From Lactobacillus paragasseri (GTDB lineage Bacteria; Bacillota; Bacilli; Lactobacillales; Lactobacillaceae), in contig NZ_AP018549.1 in assembly GCF_003584685.1 (NCBI RefSeq), positions 620,001 through 684,000 of the forward strand: a DNA stretch of 64,000 nt. Direction: 5' to 3'. This document shows, in pieces, positions 45,982 through 52,586 of this stretch. How positions within the stretch are numbered: the stretch's first letter is position 1; each line of letters opens with the position of its first letter. Made by a program: the position numbers and the translations under genes. The notes under the pieces are model-generated. The model saw only the letters and a list, made by a program, of their open reading frames with translations. It did no database searches and was not told the DNA's origin.

Positions 45982-46728
45982 ATGAATAACGAATTAATCA
46001 AAGTAACAGTACAGAATGACCAGCAACTTGTTAGTGCTAGAGATTTGTATAAGGGACTTGAACTAAAGGGAAGATTTAGTCGATGGGTTGATAATAATTT
46101 TAACTTTTTCACTAAAAATGAAGATTTTTACAAGTGTACAGCAAGTACGGTTGTCGGAAATGGTGCTAAACGTGAGTTAGAGGATTATGTTTTGACAATT
46201 CCAATGGCTAAGCAATTGGCTATGATGGCAAGAACAGAAAAATCAAAACTGTATCGTGAGTATTTCTTAGACTTAGAGCGAAAGTGGAATGATCCACAAA
46301 ACGTTGTTCAACGTGCTATGGATATTCTTCACAGCGAAAACTTGCAACTTAAGCTGGAAAATAAGAGCTTGAACCGCCAACTTGAAGAAAGCAACAAGAA
46401 AGCTAGCTACTTGGATGTTATTCTTGGTACTACTGACGCAATGGTTACTACTCAAATTGCTATGGATTACGGTTATACGGCTGTTAAGTTTAACAAACTG
46501 CTACATGCACTAGGTATTCAGCATAAAGTCAACGGACAATGGATCTTATATAAAGCTTACATGGGCAAGAAGTACACTACAACGAAACTTCACACCTACA
46601 CCGACAAGCATGGTAAGGATCATGCTAAGCCACTTACTGCTTGGACTCAAAAGGGTAGACGCTTAATTTACGATATTTTGAAAGAAAATGACGTACTACC
46701 GTTGATTGAAAGAGAGGACATTGCGTAA
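45982..46728 (+). CDS. ant: Phage antirepressor (AntA/AntB N-domain plus KilA-C domain)
   Basis: 248 residues: N-terminal AntA/AntB-type domain (QQLVSARDLYKGLELKGRFSRW ... DYVLTIPMAKQLAMMARTEK) followed by a coiled coil (about 115-150) and a KilA-C/ANT DNA-binding domain (TQIAMDYGYTAVKFNKLLHALGIQ ... WTQKGRRLIYDIL). Antirepressors block CI-like repressors or other regulators. The ATG at 45982 has GAGGATAA upstream; the ATG at 45967 overlaps the previous gene. Confidence 0.88.
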   Translation: MNNELIKVTVQNDQQLVSARDLYKGLELKGRFSRWVDNNFNFFTKNEDFYKCTASTVVGNGAKRELEDYVLTIPMAKQLAMMARTEKSKLYREYFLDLERKWNDPQNVVQRAMDILHSENLQLKLENKSLNRQLEESNKKASYLDVILGTTDAMVTTQIAMDYGYTAVKFNKLLHALGIQHKVNGQWILYKAYMGKKYTTTKLHTYTDKHGKDHAKPLTAWTQKGRRLIYDILKENDVLPLIEREDIA

Positions 46729-46814
46729 TGCTTGAAGAGAGTCACGATTTAGAGAAGATCATCGAAGACGCTAAGGTGCTTCATGGCGTGGTCAGAGAAG
46801 TAGTTGGAGGTTAA
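46728..46814 (+). CDS. Very small phage protein (28 aa)
   Basis: MLEESHDLEKIIEDAKVLHG followed by VVREVVGG; starts in the stop of ant (TAATG). Helical. May be a real translated peptide by coupling. Confidence 0.4.
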   Translation: MLEESHDLEKIIEDAKVLHGVVREVVGG

Positions 46815-46817
46815 GCA

Positions 46818-47081
46818 ATGAAGAGATTTAAAATGCCAAAACTTGGTAACAATGTAGTTTTAAGAAATAAAAAGTCAGCTGATTTTAAAGAAGTAAAACT
46901 AGTTGAAGTCGAAGACGAATACTTCTATGCTATCGAACTTGCTACAGGTAAATCTTTAAAAGATAAATCAGACACTGTTGTTGGAGAATCAATTCCGGAT
47001 TTGCTAGGTTGCTTGCAAAATACATATGAAATTTACTTAGAAGATGATTCTGTAGCAGAGGATAAATTAACAAATGACTAG
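46818..47081 (+). CDS. Hypothetical phage protein (87 aa)
   Basis: Starts MKRFKMPKLGNNVVLRNKK; beta-rich with an acidic end. GGAGGTTAAG upstream. Overlaps the next gene by eight bases. Confidence 0.6.
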   Translation: MKRFKMPKLGNNVVLRNKKSADFKEVKLVEVEDEYFYAIELATGKSLKDKSDTVVGESIPDLLGCLQNTYEIYLEDDSVAEDKLTND

Positions 47082-47361
47082 AAAAAATCAAGTAGACGAG
47101 TTGCTTACTAGGTTTGAGAGAAAAGATATAAAAAGAGAAAAATGTCTTTGTTGTGATTTTGATGCATACGGTTTTGGTAAAAACATAATTGACAAAGGTT
47201 ACGGTAGTTGCGAAATTAGATTATATAGAGCAACTAAATATGACTTCTACATTTATTCATATTCAGTTGGAGCTGAAGCACTTTTAAAAGATGGGTTTGA
47301 AATATATTCTCAAAAAGTTAAATTTTGCCCAGTATGTGGAAGGAGATTATCAATTGGCTAG
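47074..47361 (+). CDS. Hypothetical phage protein with a putative zinc site (95 aa)
   Basis: Cys residues at 24, 26 and 27 (CLCC) and at 85 and 88 (CPVC) are placed like a split zinc ribbon. The middle is Tyr-rich. Family not recognised. Confidence 0.6.
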   Translation: MTRKNQVDELLTRFERKDIKREKCLCCDFDAYGFGKNIIDKGYGSCEIRLYRATKYDFYIYSYSVGAEALLKDGFEIYSQKVKFCPVCGRRLSIG

Positions 47362-47674
47362 GAAAAAGCAAAAACAAAAACCACATATTAGGTACAATAC
47401 AGAAATTCAATACTACAGGGGAATTCCTTTTAGGTTGATTGAATATACACAGAAGCATTTCGATAGATTGCGAGCTAAGAGATTTTTACTTAATCCAGAC
47501 TTTGAAACAGAATACAGAACTCAAAACTTCTGGATACCTAATTGCTATCTTGAAGAAGATGGAACGCTTAAGCCTAACGTCTTCGTGGATTGGATTTTTG
47601 TGAAGTGCGTGAAAGCAAATAAGTTTAAGTATGCAGGTTTAGAGATACCTGACTGGATGAGAGGAAAACTATGA
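47354..47674 (+). CDS. Hypothetical phage protein (106 aa)
   Basis: A TTG at 47354, nine bases after AGGAGA, gives MARKKQKQKPHIRYNTEIQY, a basic start with aromatic-rich remainder. An earlier in-frame start at 47291 lies deep in the previous gene and has no ribosome binding site. Family not recognised. Confidence 0.55.
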   Translation: MARKKQKQKPHIRYNTEIQYYRGIPFRLIEYTQKHFDRLRAKRFLLNPDFETEYRTQNFWIPNCYLEEDGTLKPNVFVDWIFVKCVKANKFKYAGLEIPDWMRGKL

Positions 47675-47916
47675 AAGTAAGAGTTTCGTGGGATTCGCCA
47701 GATTATTATCAACCTCCAGAAGATACTTATGAAGATATTGAAGTAGATGATAATGCTACCGAAGAAGAGATTGAAAAAGCTGTAAAAGAAACCGCATTTG
47801 AGCATTTTGAATATAGCTATGAAATTTTATCAAAAAAGAAAACGCCGAAGTCTAATCATGAAGTGATAGAAGGCTGGCGTAGAGTAATTAGAGGAGAAAA
47901 TGATGAAAGAATTTAA
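47671..47916 (+). CDS. Hypothetical acidic phage protein (81 aa)
   Basis: MKVRVSWDSPDYYQPPEDTY followed by an acidic helical middle; overlaps the genes on both sides by four to fourteen bases. Confidence 0.6.
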   Translation: MKVRVSWDSPDYYQPPEDTYEDIEVDDNATEEEIEKAVKETAFEHFEYSYEILSKKKTPKSNHEVIEGWRRVIRGENDERI

Positions 47917-48262
47917 AGTAGAGAAAGATAGTGTCGAAGAAAGTTATCGTTGGGCTTATGGCTGGCGAGTTGTAGATGGTAAGTGTTCACCACCTGCAAT
48001 GAACTTTCCGTTACCGGATTTTGTTCAAGCAAGAATTGATTGGGCATCTCACGAAATGCAGGCAGGAATGGGGTTAACTTTTCAAGGAGCTTTTAGAGCA
48101 TTGCTAGATATTGATGATGAAAAGTCAATAAGAGAGGACTGGGAATGTTGGGGTTTAAGTGAATATATGCCAGTTAGCGATAAGTATCGAGAATGGTTGC
48201 AAGATCCAATTCTTCATGATATTAGACGAGTTGCAGTTATGGTGGGGTTTATTTATGCCTGA
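47903..48262 (+). CDS. Hypothetical phage protein (119 aa)
   Basis: Two consecutive ATGs at 47900 and 47903 follow GAGGAG; the second has better spacing. Contains LPDFVQARIDWASHEMQAGM. Some likeness to the DUF1642 group but weak. Confidence 0.6.
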   Translation: MKEFKVEKDSVEESYRWAYGWRVVDGKCSPPAMNFPLPDFVQARIDWASHEMQAGMGLTFQGAFRALLDIDDEKSIREDWECWGLSEYMPVSDKYREWLQDPILHDIRRVAVMVGFIYA

Positions 48263-48329
48263 TTGGATTTTTGCAGCAGCATTCTTAATTCTGCTAGCTA
48301 TAGTGATTTTGGTGGTAGGAGCGATGTAA
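48255..48329 (+). CDS. Tiny membrane peptide (24 aa)
   Basis: MPDWIFAAAFLILLAIVILV followed by VGAM: a single membrane helix. Its ATG overlaps the end of the preceding gene. Third-codon spacing and overlap suggest translation, but this is a very short frame. Confidence 0.4.
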   Translation: MPDWIFAAAFLILLAIVILVVGAM

Positions 48330-48331
48330 AC

Positions 48332-48493
48332 ATGGAACAAATTTCAGAGAATACCTATTTTTTAAATCCAGAAAAATGGCAAAACATAGCTAACATAATT
48401 GGTGGTTTAGAAATTTGCGATAGTGAAACAGGTTGGCCTATTGGTGTGCTAAAACCTGTTGGAATTGAATATTATGAGGATAGTGACGATTGA
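48332..48493 (+). CDS. Small phage protein (53 aa)
   Basis: MEQISENTYFLNPEKWQNIA, soluble; ends DSDD and overlaps the RusA start by four bases. GGAGCGATG upstream. Confidence 0.55.
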   Translation: MEQISENTYFLNPEKWQNIANIIGGLEICDSETGWPIGVLKPVGIEYYEDSDD

Positions 48494-48951
48494 GAGTTAA
48501 CTTTACGATTGAAGGAGCGCCAGTAGGTAAGGCTAGACCGAGAGTTACTAGGACGGTAACTTACACGCCAGCTAAAACGGCACGATATGAAGATTTAGTC
48601 AGGTATACAGCGATCAACAGTTTCAAAGGTATATTTGATAAAGATGAGCCTTTAGACGTTAAGATTATGGCATATTTTGAAGTACCGAAGAGTTTAAGCA
48701 AGAAGCGTAAGGCTTTATGTTTAGCTAACCAAGAACTGCCAACTAAGAAACCAGATGCTGATAACGTGGGTAAAATCATCATGGACGGCATGAACCCAAA
48801 AATGAAGCGTGATAAACGACTTCACAAAATGGTTGAAGTTTTGAGAGGCGTTTACCACGATGACAAGCAAGTAACAACCTTGTTAGTCAAAAAGAGGTAT
48901 GCCGAACGTGCAAGAGTTGACGTGAGAATTAAGAGAGATATGGGTGATTAG
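48490..48951 (+). CDS. rusA: RusA-family Holliday junction resolvase
   Basis: 153 residues from a TTG start. PVGKARPRVTR near the N-terminus and the acidic metal motif KKPDADNVGKIIMDGMN plus the late YHDDKQV Asp pair are RusA signatures. Resolves four-way junctions, working with the ERF recombinase. Starts in the stop of the previous gene (ATTGAG). Confidence 0.9.
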   Translation: MRVNFTIEGAPVGKARPRVTRTVTYTPAKTARYEDLVRYTAINSFKGIFDKDEPLDVKIMAYFEVPKSLSKKRKALCLANQELPTKKPDADNVGKIIMDGMNPKMKRDKRLHKMVEVLRGVYHDDKQVTTLLVKKRYAERARVDVRIKRDMGD

Positions 48952-49158
48952 ATGAACGATTTTAGTTTTATTGAAATTACTATGAATAATGGTTTGACGT
49001 ATACAATTCAGAGTCAATTCGAACCAAGAACAGTAATTCAACGTATAAAAGACAATATGGAAGATGAACTAATAATTATTAGGGAAATAGGTGGCTATGT
49101 TGTGCTAAATAAAAACAAAATAGTCGGTATAAATGTGAAAGCTATTAAAGGGTGTTGA
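48952..49158 (+). CDS. Hypothetical phage protein (68 aa)
   Basis: MNDFSFIEITMNNGLTYTIQ; beta-rich. Starts directly after the rusA stop with GAGAGATATGGG upstream. Confidence 0.5.
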   Translation: MNDFSFIEITMNNGLTYTIQSQFEPRTVIQRIKDNMEDELIIIREIGGYVVLNKNKIVGINVKAIKGC

Positions 49159-49167
49159 GAAGTCGGT

Positions 49168-49272
49168 ATGCAAAAAATTGATTTGAGTTTGGTAAGTAAA
49201 TTTGTAGATGCAAGCATCGCTAACGATAAGAAATTAGCTTTAAAGTTAGCAAAAAGACAATATGAAGCATAG
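49168..49272 (+). CDS. Small phage protein (34 aa)
   Basis: MQKIDLSLVSKFVDASIAND, amphipathic helix, basic C-terminus. Overlaps the next tiny gene by 11 bases. Confidence 0.4.
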   Translation: MQKIDLSLVSKFVDASIANDKKLALKLAKRQYEA

Positions 49273-49345
49273 TGCTGAGTTAATCACTGTAGCAGGGATG
49301 TTAATCTGTCTGGGTGCTGTCGGATTTGTGGTGTTCTGCCTATGA
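49262..49345 (+). CDS. Tiny membrane peptide (27 aa)
   Basis: MKHSAELITVAGMLICLGAV followed by GFVVFCL: one hydrophobic helix. Overlaps its neighbours on both sides. Confidence 0.4.
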   Translation: MKHSAELITVAGMLICLGAVGFVVFCL

Positions 49346-49473
49346 GTAGTGATTTGAAGTATCAAAAAGGTGGATGGTATCACGTACAAGAAGACGGTTC
49401 ACTTAAGCCGGTAGATTACGACAAAGAAGTTGAAGAATATTACAAGAAATGGAGAGATAACTATGGCAATTGA
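49342..49473 (+). CDS. Small phage protein (43 aa)
   Basis: MSSDLKYQKGGWYHVQEDGS, Lys/Tyr-rich C-terminus. Overlaps the previous stop (ATGA) and the next start by 11 bases. Confidence 0.5.
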   Translation: MSSDLKYQKGGWYHVQEDGSLKPVDYDKEVEEYYKKWRDNYGN

Positions 49474-49750
49474 GTTAAAGATTGGAACTAGAGGAACAAG
49501 AGAAGAGTTTGAGGACACGTACACTAGAAGTTTTTTAGAAGATCATGGTCTGTTGAAGTTTGATCCAAGAGAGTTAGCTAATTGCACTTGGGGAGTTCAT
49601 ACTAAATTGGGTTATATGTGTTCTTTCAGTTATGATGACATTTTGACATACATGGGCGATGGTGTCTGGGACTTAAGAGTAGCTGAAGAAACAAAAATAA
49701 CTGATGAAGAGTTGAAGAGAGCATTATCAGAACCTGACAAGGAGTTCTAG
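49463..49750 (+). CDS. Hypothetical phage protein (95 aa)
   Basis: The ATG at 49463 follows GGAGAGATA; an earlier in-frame start at 49430 lacks a site. Starts MAIELKIGTRGTREEFEDTY. No family. Confidence 0.55.
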   Translation: MAIELKIGTRGTREEFEDTYTRSFLEDHGLLKFDPRELANCTWGVHTKLGYMCSFSYDDILTYMGDGVWDLRVAEETKITDEELKRALSEPDKEF

Positions 49751-49752
49751 CA

Positions 49753-49971
49753 ATGCAACTATACGGGCATGAAGTAAATCCTTATACGTATAAGGATTTT
49801 AAGACAGAACAACTTAAGAATTTTAGATCAATGCTTAAATCAAACATCAAGAATTTTGAAAACATTATAGAGCCAACAATTGAAGAAATGATTTATGAAG
49901 ATAAAGCTGAGGAGCTGCTACCTTTGATTGAGCATGAAATCAAAGTGAGGTCGAATGATGGACGAAACTAG
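49753..49971 (+). CDS. Hypothetical phage protein (72 aa)
   Basis: MQLYGHEVNPYTYKDFKTEQ, helical and acidic at the end. AAGGAG upstream. Overlaps the next gene by 17 bases. Confidence 0.55.
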   Translation: MQLYGHEVNPYTYKDFKTEQLKNFRSMLKSNIKNFENIIEPTIEEMIYEDKAEELLPLIEHEIKVRSNDGRN

Positions 49972-50125
49972 GAACGATTTAGAAGTAGGCAATGAAACAG
50001 CAGTCATGATGTACTTGAACATCTTGAAGTATGCTAAGCATCATTGCCCCGAAGATGAAGATCCTTATGAGATCACGGATCGAATATTTACTGATATGTT
50101 CGCAGCGAATAAAGCAAGTAACTAA
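49955..50125 (+). CDS. Small phage protein (56 aa)
   Basis: Begins at consecutive ATGs (49955, 49958) after GTGAGG; helical with HHCPEDEDPYEI in the middle. No family recognised. Confidence 0.5.
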   Translation: MMDETRNDLEVGNETAVMMYLNILKYAKHHCPEDEDPYEITDRIFTDMFAANKASN

Positions 50126-50154
50126 GCAACTAGAAGACGAGAGGGAGTGTAAGT

Positions 50155-50685
50155 GTGTATCAGATTGACTTAGGATTACAGCCAAATTTAAGAGCTACAG
50201 CTAAAAGGGTGGATAAGTTCCTGACTATTAATTTTCAGAGCTATCTTAATTTAGCTGGCTTACACCGTAATCAACTTACAAGCCCTCAATTATCATTTGC
50301 ACCGGGATCAACAAATAAGAATGGTGTTGAGAAGAATTTCATTGACGAAGCACAAGACGACATTGATGTTGCTGATCCTGTGAGAAAGGTCTGTGCAGCG
50401 ATTTATCGGACGATGGATAATTGCACTGATACAGCTTTAAAGCCTTACAGACGTATCTTAATTGGAACATACATTGACCAGCTACGTATCGTTGATGTAG
50501 CAGCTACAGTTAATCTGTCGACTAGGTCAATTGATACTAAGAAGATTAACGCACAATGCGAGTTCGCTGATCGTTGGCTTTACTGGAAAAGATATTTCGG
50601 CGTTGATGATTTACCCGACCTACGAGTGTTCAGCCAAAAAGTAAAAACAGTATGGCCGGATAAAATTAAGATTCGGAAAAATTAG
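50155..50685 (+). CDS. arpU: ArpU-family phage late-gene transcription activator
   Basis: 176 residues from a GTG after GAGGGAGTG. The C-terminal part (ILIGTYIDQLRIVDVAATVNLSTRSIDTKKINAQ) has a sigma-like helix-turn-helix; ArpU/RinA-like proteins end the early module and switch on late genes at the terminase promoter. The 11-bp-phased repeats start four bases after its stop. Confidence 0.85.
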   Translation: MYQIDLGLQPNLRATAKRVDKFLTINFQSYLNLAGLHRNQLTSPQLSFAPGSTNKNGVEKNFIDEAQDDIDVADPVRKVCAAIYRTMDNCTDTALKPYRRILIGTYIDQLRIVDVAATVNLSTRSIDTKKINAQCEFADRWLYWKRYFGVDDLPDLRVFSQKVKTVWPDKIKIRKN

Positions 50686-50688
50686 TCG

Positions 50689-50732
50689 TGCGTAAAGCTT
50701 GCGTAAACCTTGCGCACTAGTTGCGTACGTTT
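50689..50732 (+). repeat. Four tandem TGCG(T/C)A units with an 11-bp period
   Basis: TGCGTAAAGCT, TGCGTAAACCT, TGCGCACTAGT and TGCGTACGTTT lie head to tail at 50689, 50700, 50711 and 50722. The exact 11-bp period puts the same face of DNA forward each time, as for an activator or packaging protein array. Lies directly after arpU. Confidence 0.75.
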
Positions 50733-50749
50733 CATGCTAAATTAGTATT

Positions 50750-50786
50750 GTCGAAAGATTAGACGTGGTGGTTACGATCTTTCGAC
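50750..50786. repeat. Ten-base inverted repeat GTCGAAAGAT / ATCTTTCGAC
   Basis: Perfect ten-base arms with a 17-base spacer, followed by further TCGAA-containing palindromes at 50816 and 50833. No T run, so not a terminator. It may be part of a packaging (cos) site or a late-gene leader. Confidence 0.5.
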
Positions 50787-50885
50787 TGCACCTCGACAGT
50801 ACTACGTGCGGTACGTTCGAAAAAAATCTCCTTTCGAAATTAATACAGAAGATCTTAATTTGTTTCGGTAAGTAACGAATTAAAG

Positions 50886-50934
50886 TAACCGTTCTTGGTA
50901 GACGCTAGCAGTCGTTCAATTCGACTGGCGGTTA
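50886..50934 (+). other. Truncated tRNA-like element without an anticodon arm
   Basis: Outer stem TAACCG / CGGTTA and an inner perfect stem CAGTCG / CGACTG with the T-loop sequence TTCAATT; between them is the D-loop-like TTGGTAGAC. It has the acceptor, D-like and T parts of a tRNA but no room for an anticodon arm. Confidence 0.5.
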
Positions 50935-51049
50935 TAGCCTGATTAAATTCAGGCGATACAAATTCCTCTAAATGACTTTTATTTTTGGTTTTTGGCTTAC
51001 AATTCTTTTATTTTTACTTTTTCTTATTTACTTTTTTTATCTGATACAG

Positions 51050-51074
51050 GCAATCGGGTTCGAATCCTGATTGC
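51050..51074 (+). other. Isolated T-arm-like hairpin
   Basis: GCAATCGGG-TTCGAAT-CCTGATTGC has a consensus T-loop. No matching 5' acceptor or D-arm is found upstream. Confidence 0.45.
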
Positions 51075-51213
51075 TTGATAACCTAGGCGGTAGTTCATTG
51101 TTGATTATTGTATATAATAGTTTGCCTAGGGAGATCCTATGCCATGACCCTCAACGGTTTCGAGGAGAGCGTGGGAAGAGCTGGGTAGTTGTTGGCTGGA
51201 CCGCAGCAGCAAC

Positions 51214-51307
51214 TGCCGTGGGTAGAGTGGCACAATTTGAAATTTAGAAAGAAAAGAGGAATTTTCTTTCACAACTATGTAGCGGGGTTCAATTCCTCGC
51301 CTGCCCA
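51214..51307 (+). other. Degenerate tRNA-like element (D-arm and T-arm/acceptor)
   Basis: A D-arm-like TGCC-loop(GTGGGTAGAGT)-GGCA at 51214-51232, a 9-bp hairpin at 51247-51270, and a T-arm CGGGG-TTCAATT-CCTCG (51283-51299) followed by CCTGCCC and A. The 5' acceptor does not pair well, so it is not scored as a working tRNA. Confidence 0.4.
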
Positions 51308-51426
51308 TTGCCTGTCGGAAAGCAGGCGTAAAAATAATATTATTCAGATCACGAATATATTTTGTTTGTCTGATTTTAATTTACAGAATTGCATCTGGTT
51401 TAGCTCTGTACCTAACAGAGCATTCT

Positions 51427-51498
51427 AGGACTATAGCCAAATGGTAAGGCATCAGGTTTTGATCCTGTGTATTGTTGGTTCGAGCCCAGCTAGTCCTA
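51427..51498 (+). tRNA. Prophage tRNA-Gln (anticodon TTG)
   Basis: Complete cloverleaf inside the phage: acceptor AGGACTA / TAGTCCT (perfect), discriminator A, D-arm GCC/GGC with TGG in the loop, anticodon loop TTTTGAT (TTG, reads CAA), T-arm GTTGG-TTCGAGC-CCAGC. The first anticodon-stem pair is mismatched (T-T). CCA is not encoded. Confidence 0.88.
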
Positions 51499-51694
51499 TA
51501 GATCAGCTCTATATTTTTTGAAACATTTTTGGATAGAGCTAATCTAAATATTTTACCTTCTAAAATGGTTGATTGTTTTTAGCGGTTAGCGGTAAGGCGA
51601 GCATCATGGCAAACGTGACTCCGTATTAAATCTAAAAGTGAGAAGCCACGGCAATCGTAAAAGCGTAGCATAATAGACGCGGCTTTCCTATTTT
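51499..51694. other. Non-coding stretch between tRNA-Gln and the queT remnant
   Basis: Contains an interrupted inverted repeat AGCTCTAT / ATAGAGCT (51505-51546) and a hairpin-like AGCCACG / CGCGGCT (51652-51685) followed by a T-rich tail that could end the tRNA transcript. No protein-like frame of note. Confidence 0.4.
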
Positions 51695-51716
51695 GGTAAC
51701 TTAGCTCAGTGGGTAG
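51695..51716 (+). other. tRNA 5'-half-like sequence abutting queT
   Basis: GGTAACT-TA-GCTC-AGTGGGTAG reads exactly like positions 1-22 of a bacterial tRNA (7-base acceptor strand, TA at 8-9, D-stem GCTC, D-loop with GGG), but the rest is missing and coding sequence of queT follows. Confidence 0.6.
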
Positions 51717-52005
51717 TCCATTAGGTCCAATTGATATGTTAGTTGGAACGTCAGCAACTTTTATTACTGCTGTCATGATTTATTTGATTAATAAACACAT
51801 TTCCAATTTAAAAATGAAGTTAGTGGTAAGTACCCTAATTCCTACTTTTATCGGAATGTTACCGATAGCCTTGGAACTTCACTATATTCAACATGTACCA
51901 TTCTGGTTAACCTATGGAACATCCATGCTAGGTGAATTTGGTTCATGCTTAATTTGTGCTATTTTGGTTTACTTTTTATCTAAAAGAATTGATTTATCAA
52001 AATAA
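51709..52005 (+). pseudogene. queT: 5'-truncated queT (queuosine-precursor ECF transporter S-component)
   Basis: The frame reads SPLGPIDMLVGTSATFITAV near its start, then IALELHYIQHVPFWLTYGTSML and GEFGSCLICAILVYFLSKRID: the C-terminal part of QueT, which is usually about 160-175 residues. Roughly the first 70-85 residues are absent; a stop codon lies just upstream in frame (TAA at 51698-51700). A GTG (51709) or ATG (51736) could start a 98- or 89-residue, three-helix product, but ribosome binding sites are poor. The 5' break is joined to a tRNA-like 5' half at 51695-51716. Confidence 0.7.
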
Positions 52006-52011
52006 TTATTT

Positions 52012-52041
52012 AGGTTACTCAAGGAAGTAGCCTTTTATTTT
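52012..52041 (+). terminator. Terminator after the queT remnant
   Basis: AGGTTACT / AGTAGCCT stem, 6-base loop, then TTTTATTTTT. It may be the original queT terminator, carried along. Confidence 0.7.
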
Positions 52042-52070
52042 TGCTTTTAGAAAGGACGGTGATTTAGGTT

Positions 52071-52586
52071 GTGAGCAATGAAAAAGGCGCTGGTAGACCG
52101 TGCAAAATTGATCAAAAGATGATTGACGAAATGAAGCAATATATGATTGCTGGACTAACGCTTAAAGACGCCTGTTCTTTGCTTGAAATTGATACGTCTA
52201 CATGGCGTAGGTTCGAAAAGAAAAATCCTAAATATGCCGTCAAAAGGAAGAAATGGCAAAGCATGTTAAAAACACAGGCTTTGATAAACATTGCTGGTCA
52301 AATTATGAAAGAGAATGATGCCGGTTGGTCAGCATATTTACTTAAACGAGAAATGACTTTAGAAGAGAAAAGAGCTACTAATGCCTTGGCTAGAGCACAA
52401 GCCAAAGAGTCCAGAGCGAGAGTTAAAAATATTGAAGCTGATACACGTATTAAAGAAGCTAAGGCAATTGTTGCTGAAAGATTAGGCATGGAAGACAATG
52501 AGCAACTTGAAGAAGTGCTTAATAAATTGACTAAGGAGGCAGGAAAAGTTGGCACTGATAAATCTACTAACGAAGAAACAGATTAA
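52071..52586 (+). CDS. terS: Terminase small subunit
   Basis: 171 residues from a GTG. N-terminal helix-turn-helix (KIDQKMIDEMKQYMIAGLTLKDACSLLEID, TSTWRRFEKKNP) for DNA-site recognition and a long helical, Ala/Arg/Glu-rich C-terminal part for oligomerisation. Recognises phage DNA for packaging. Overlaps the large subunit by 38 bases. Confidence 0.85.
   Translation: MSNEKGAGRPCKIDQKMIDEMKQYMIAGLTLKDACSLLEIDTSTWRRFEKKNPKYAVKRKKWQSMLKTQALINIAGQIMKENDAGWSAYLLKREMTLEEKRATNALARAQAKESRARVKNIEADTRIKEAKAIVAERLGMEDNEQLEEVLNKLTKEAGKVGTDKSTNEETD

Noticed and set aside
51220-51307. A long (class II) tRNA starting at GGGTAGA
   Set aside because: The 88-base length would fit, but the D-arm has no proper GG loop in that register, the anticodon stem loop is not seven bases and the last acceptor pair fails. 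Listed only as degenerate tRNA-like.
51126-51428. Open frames of 60-79 codons in both directions across the tRNA-like region
   Set aside because: They lack ribosome binding sites and protein-like composition and cross the tRNA-like structures.
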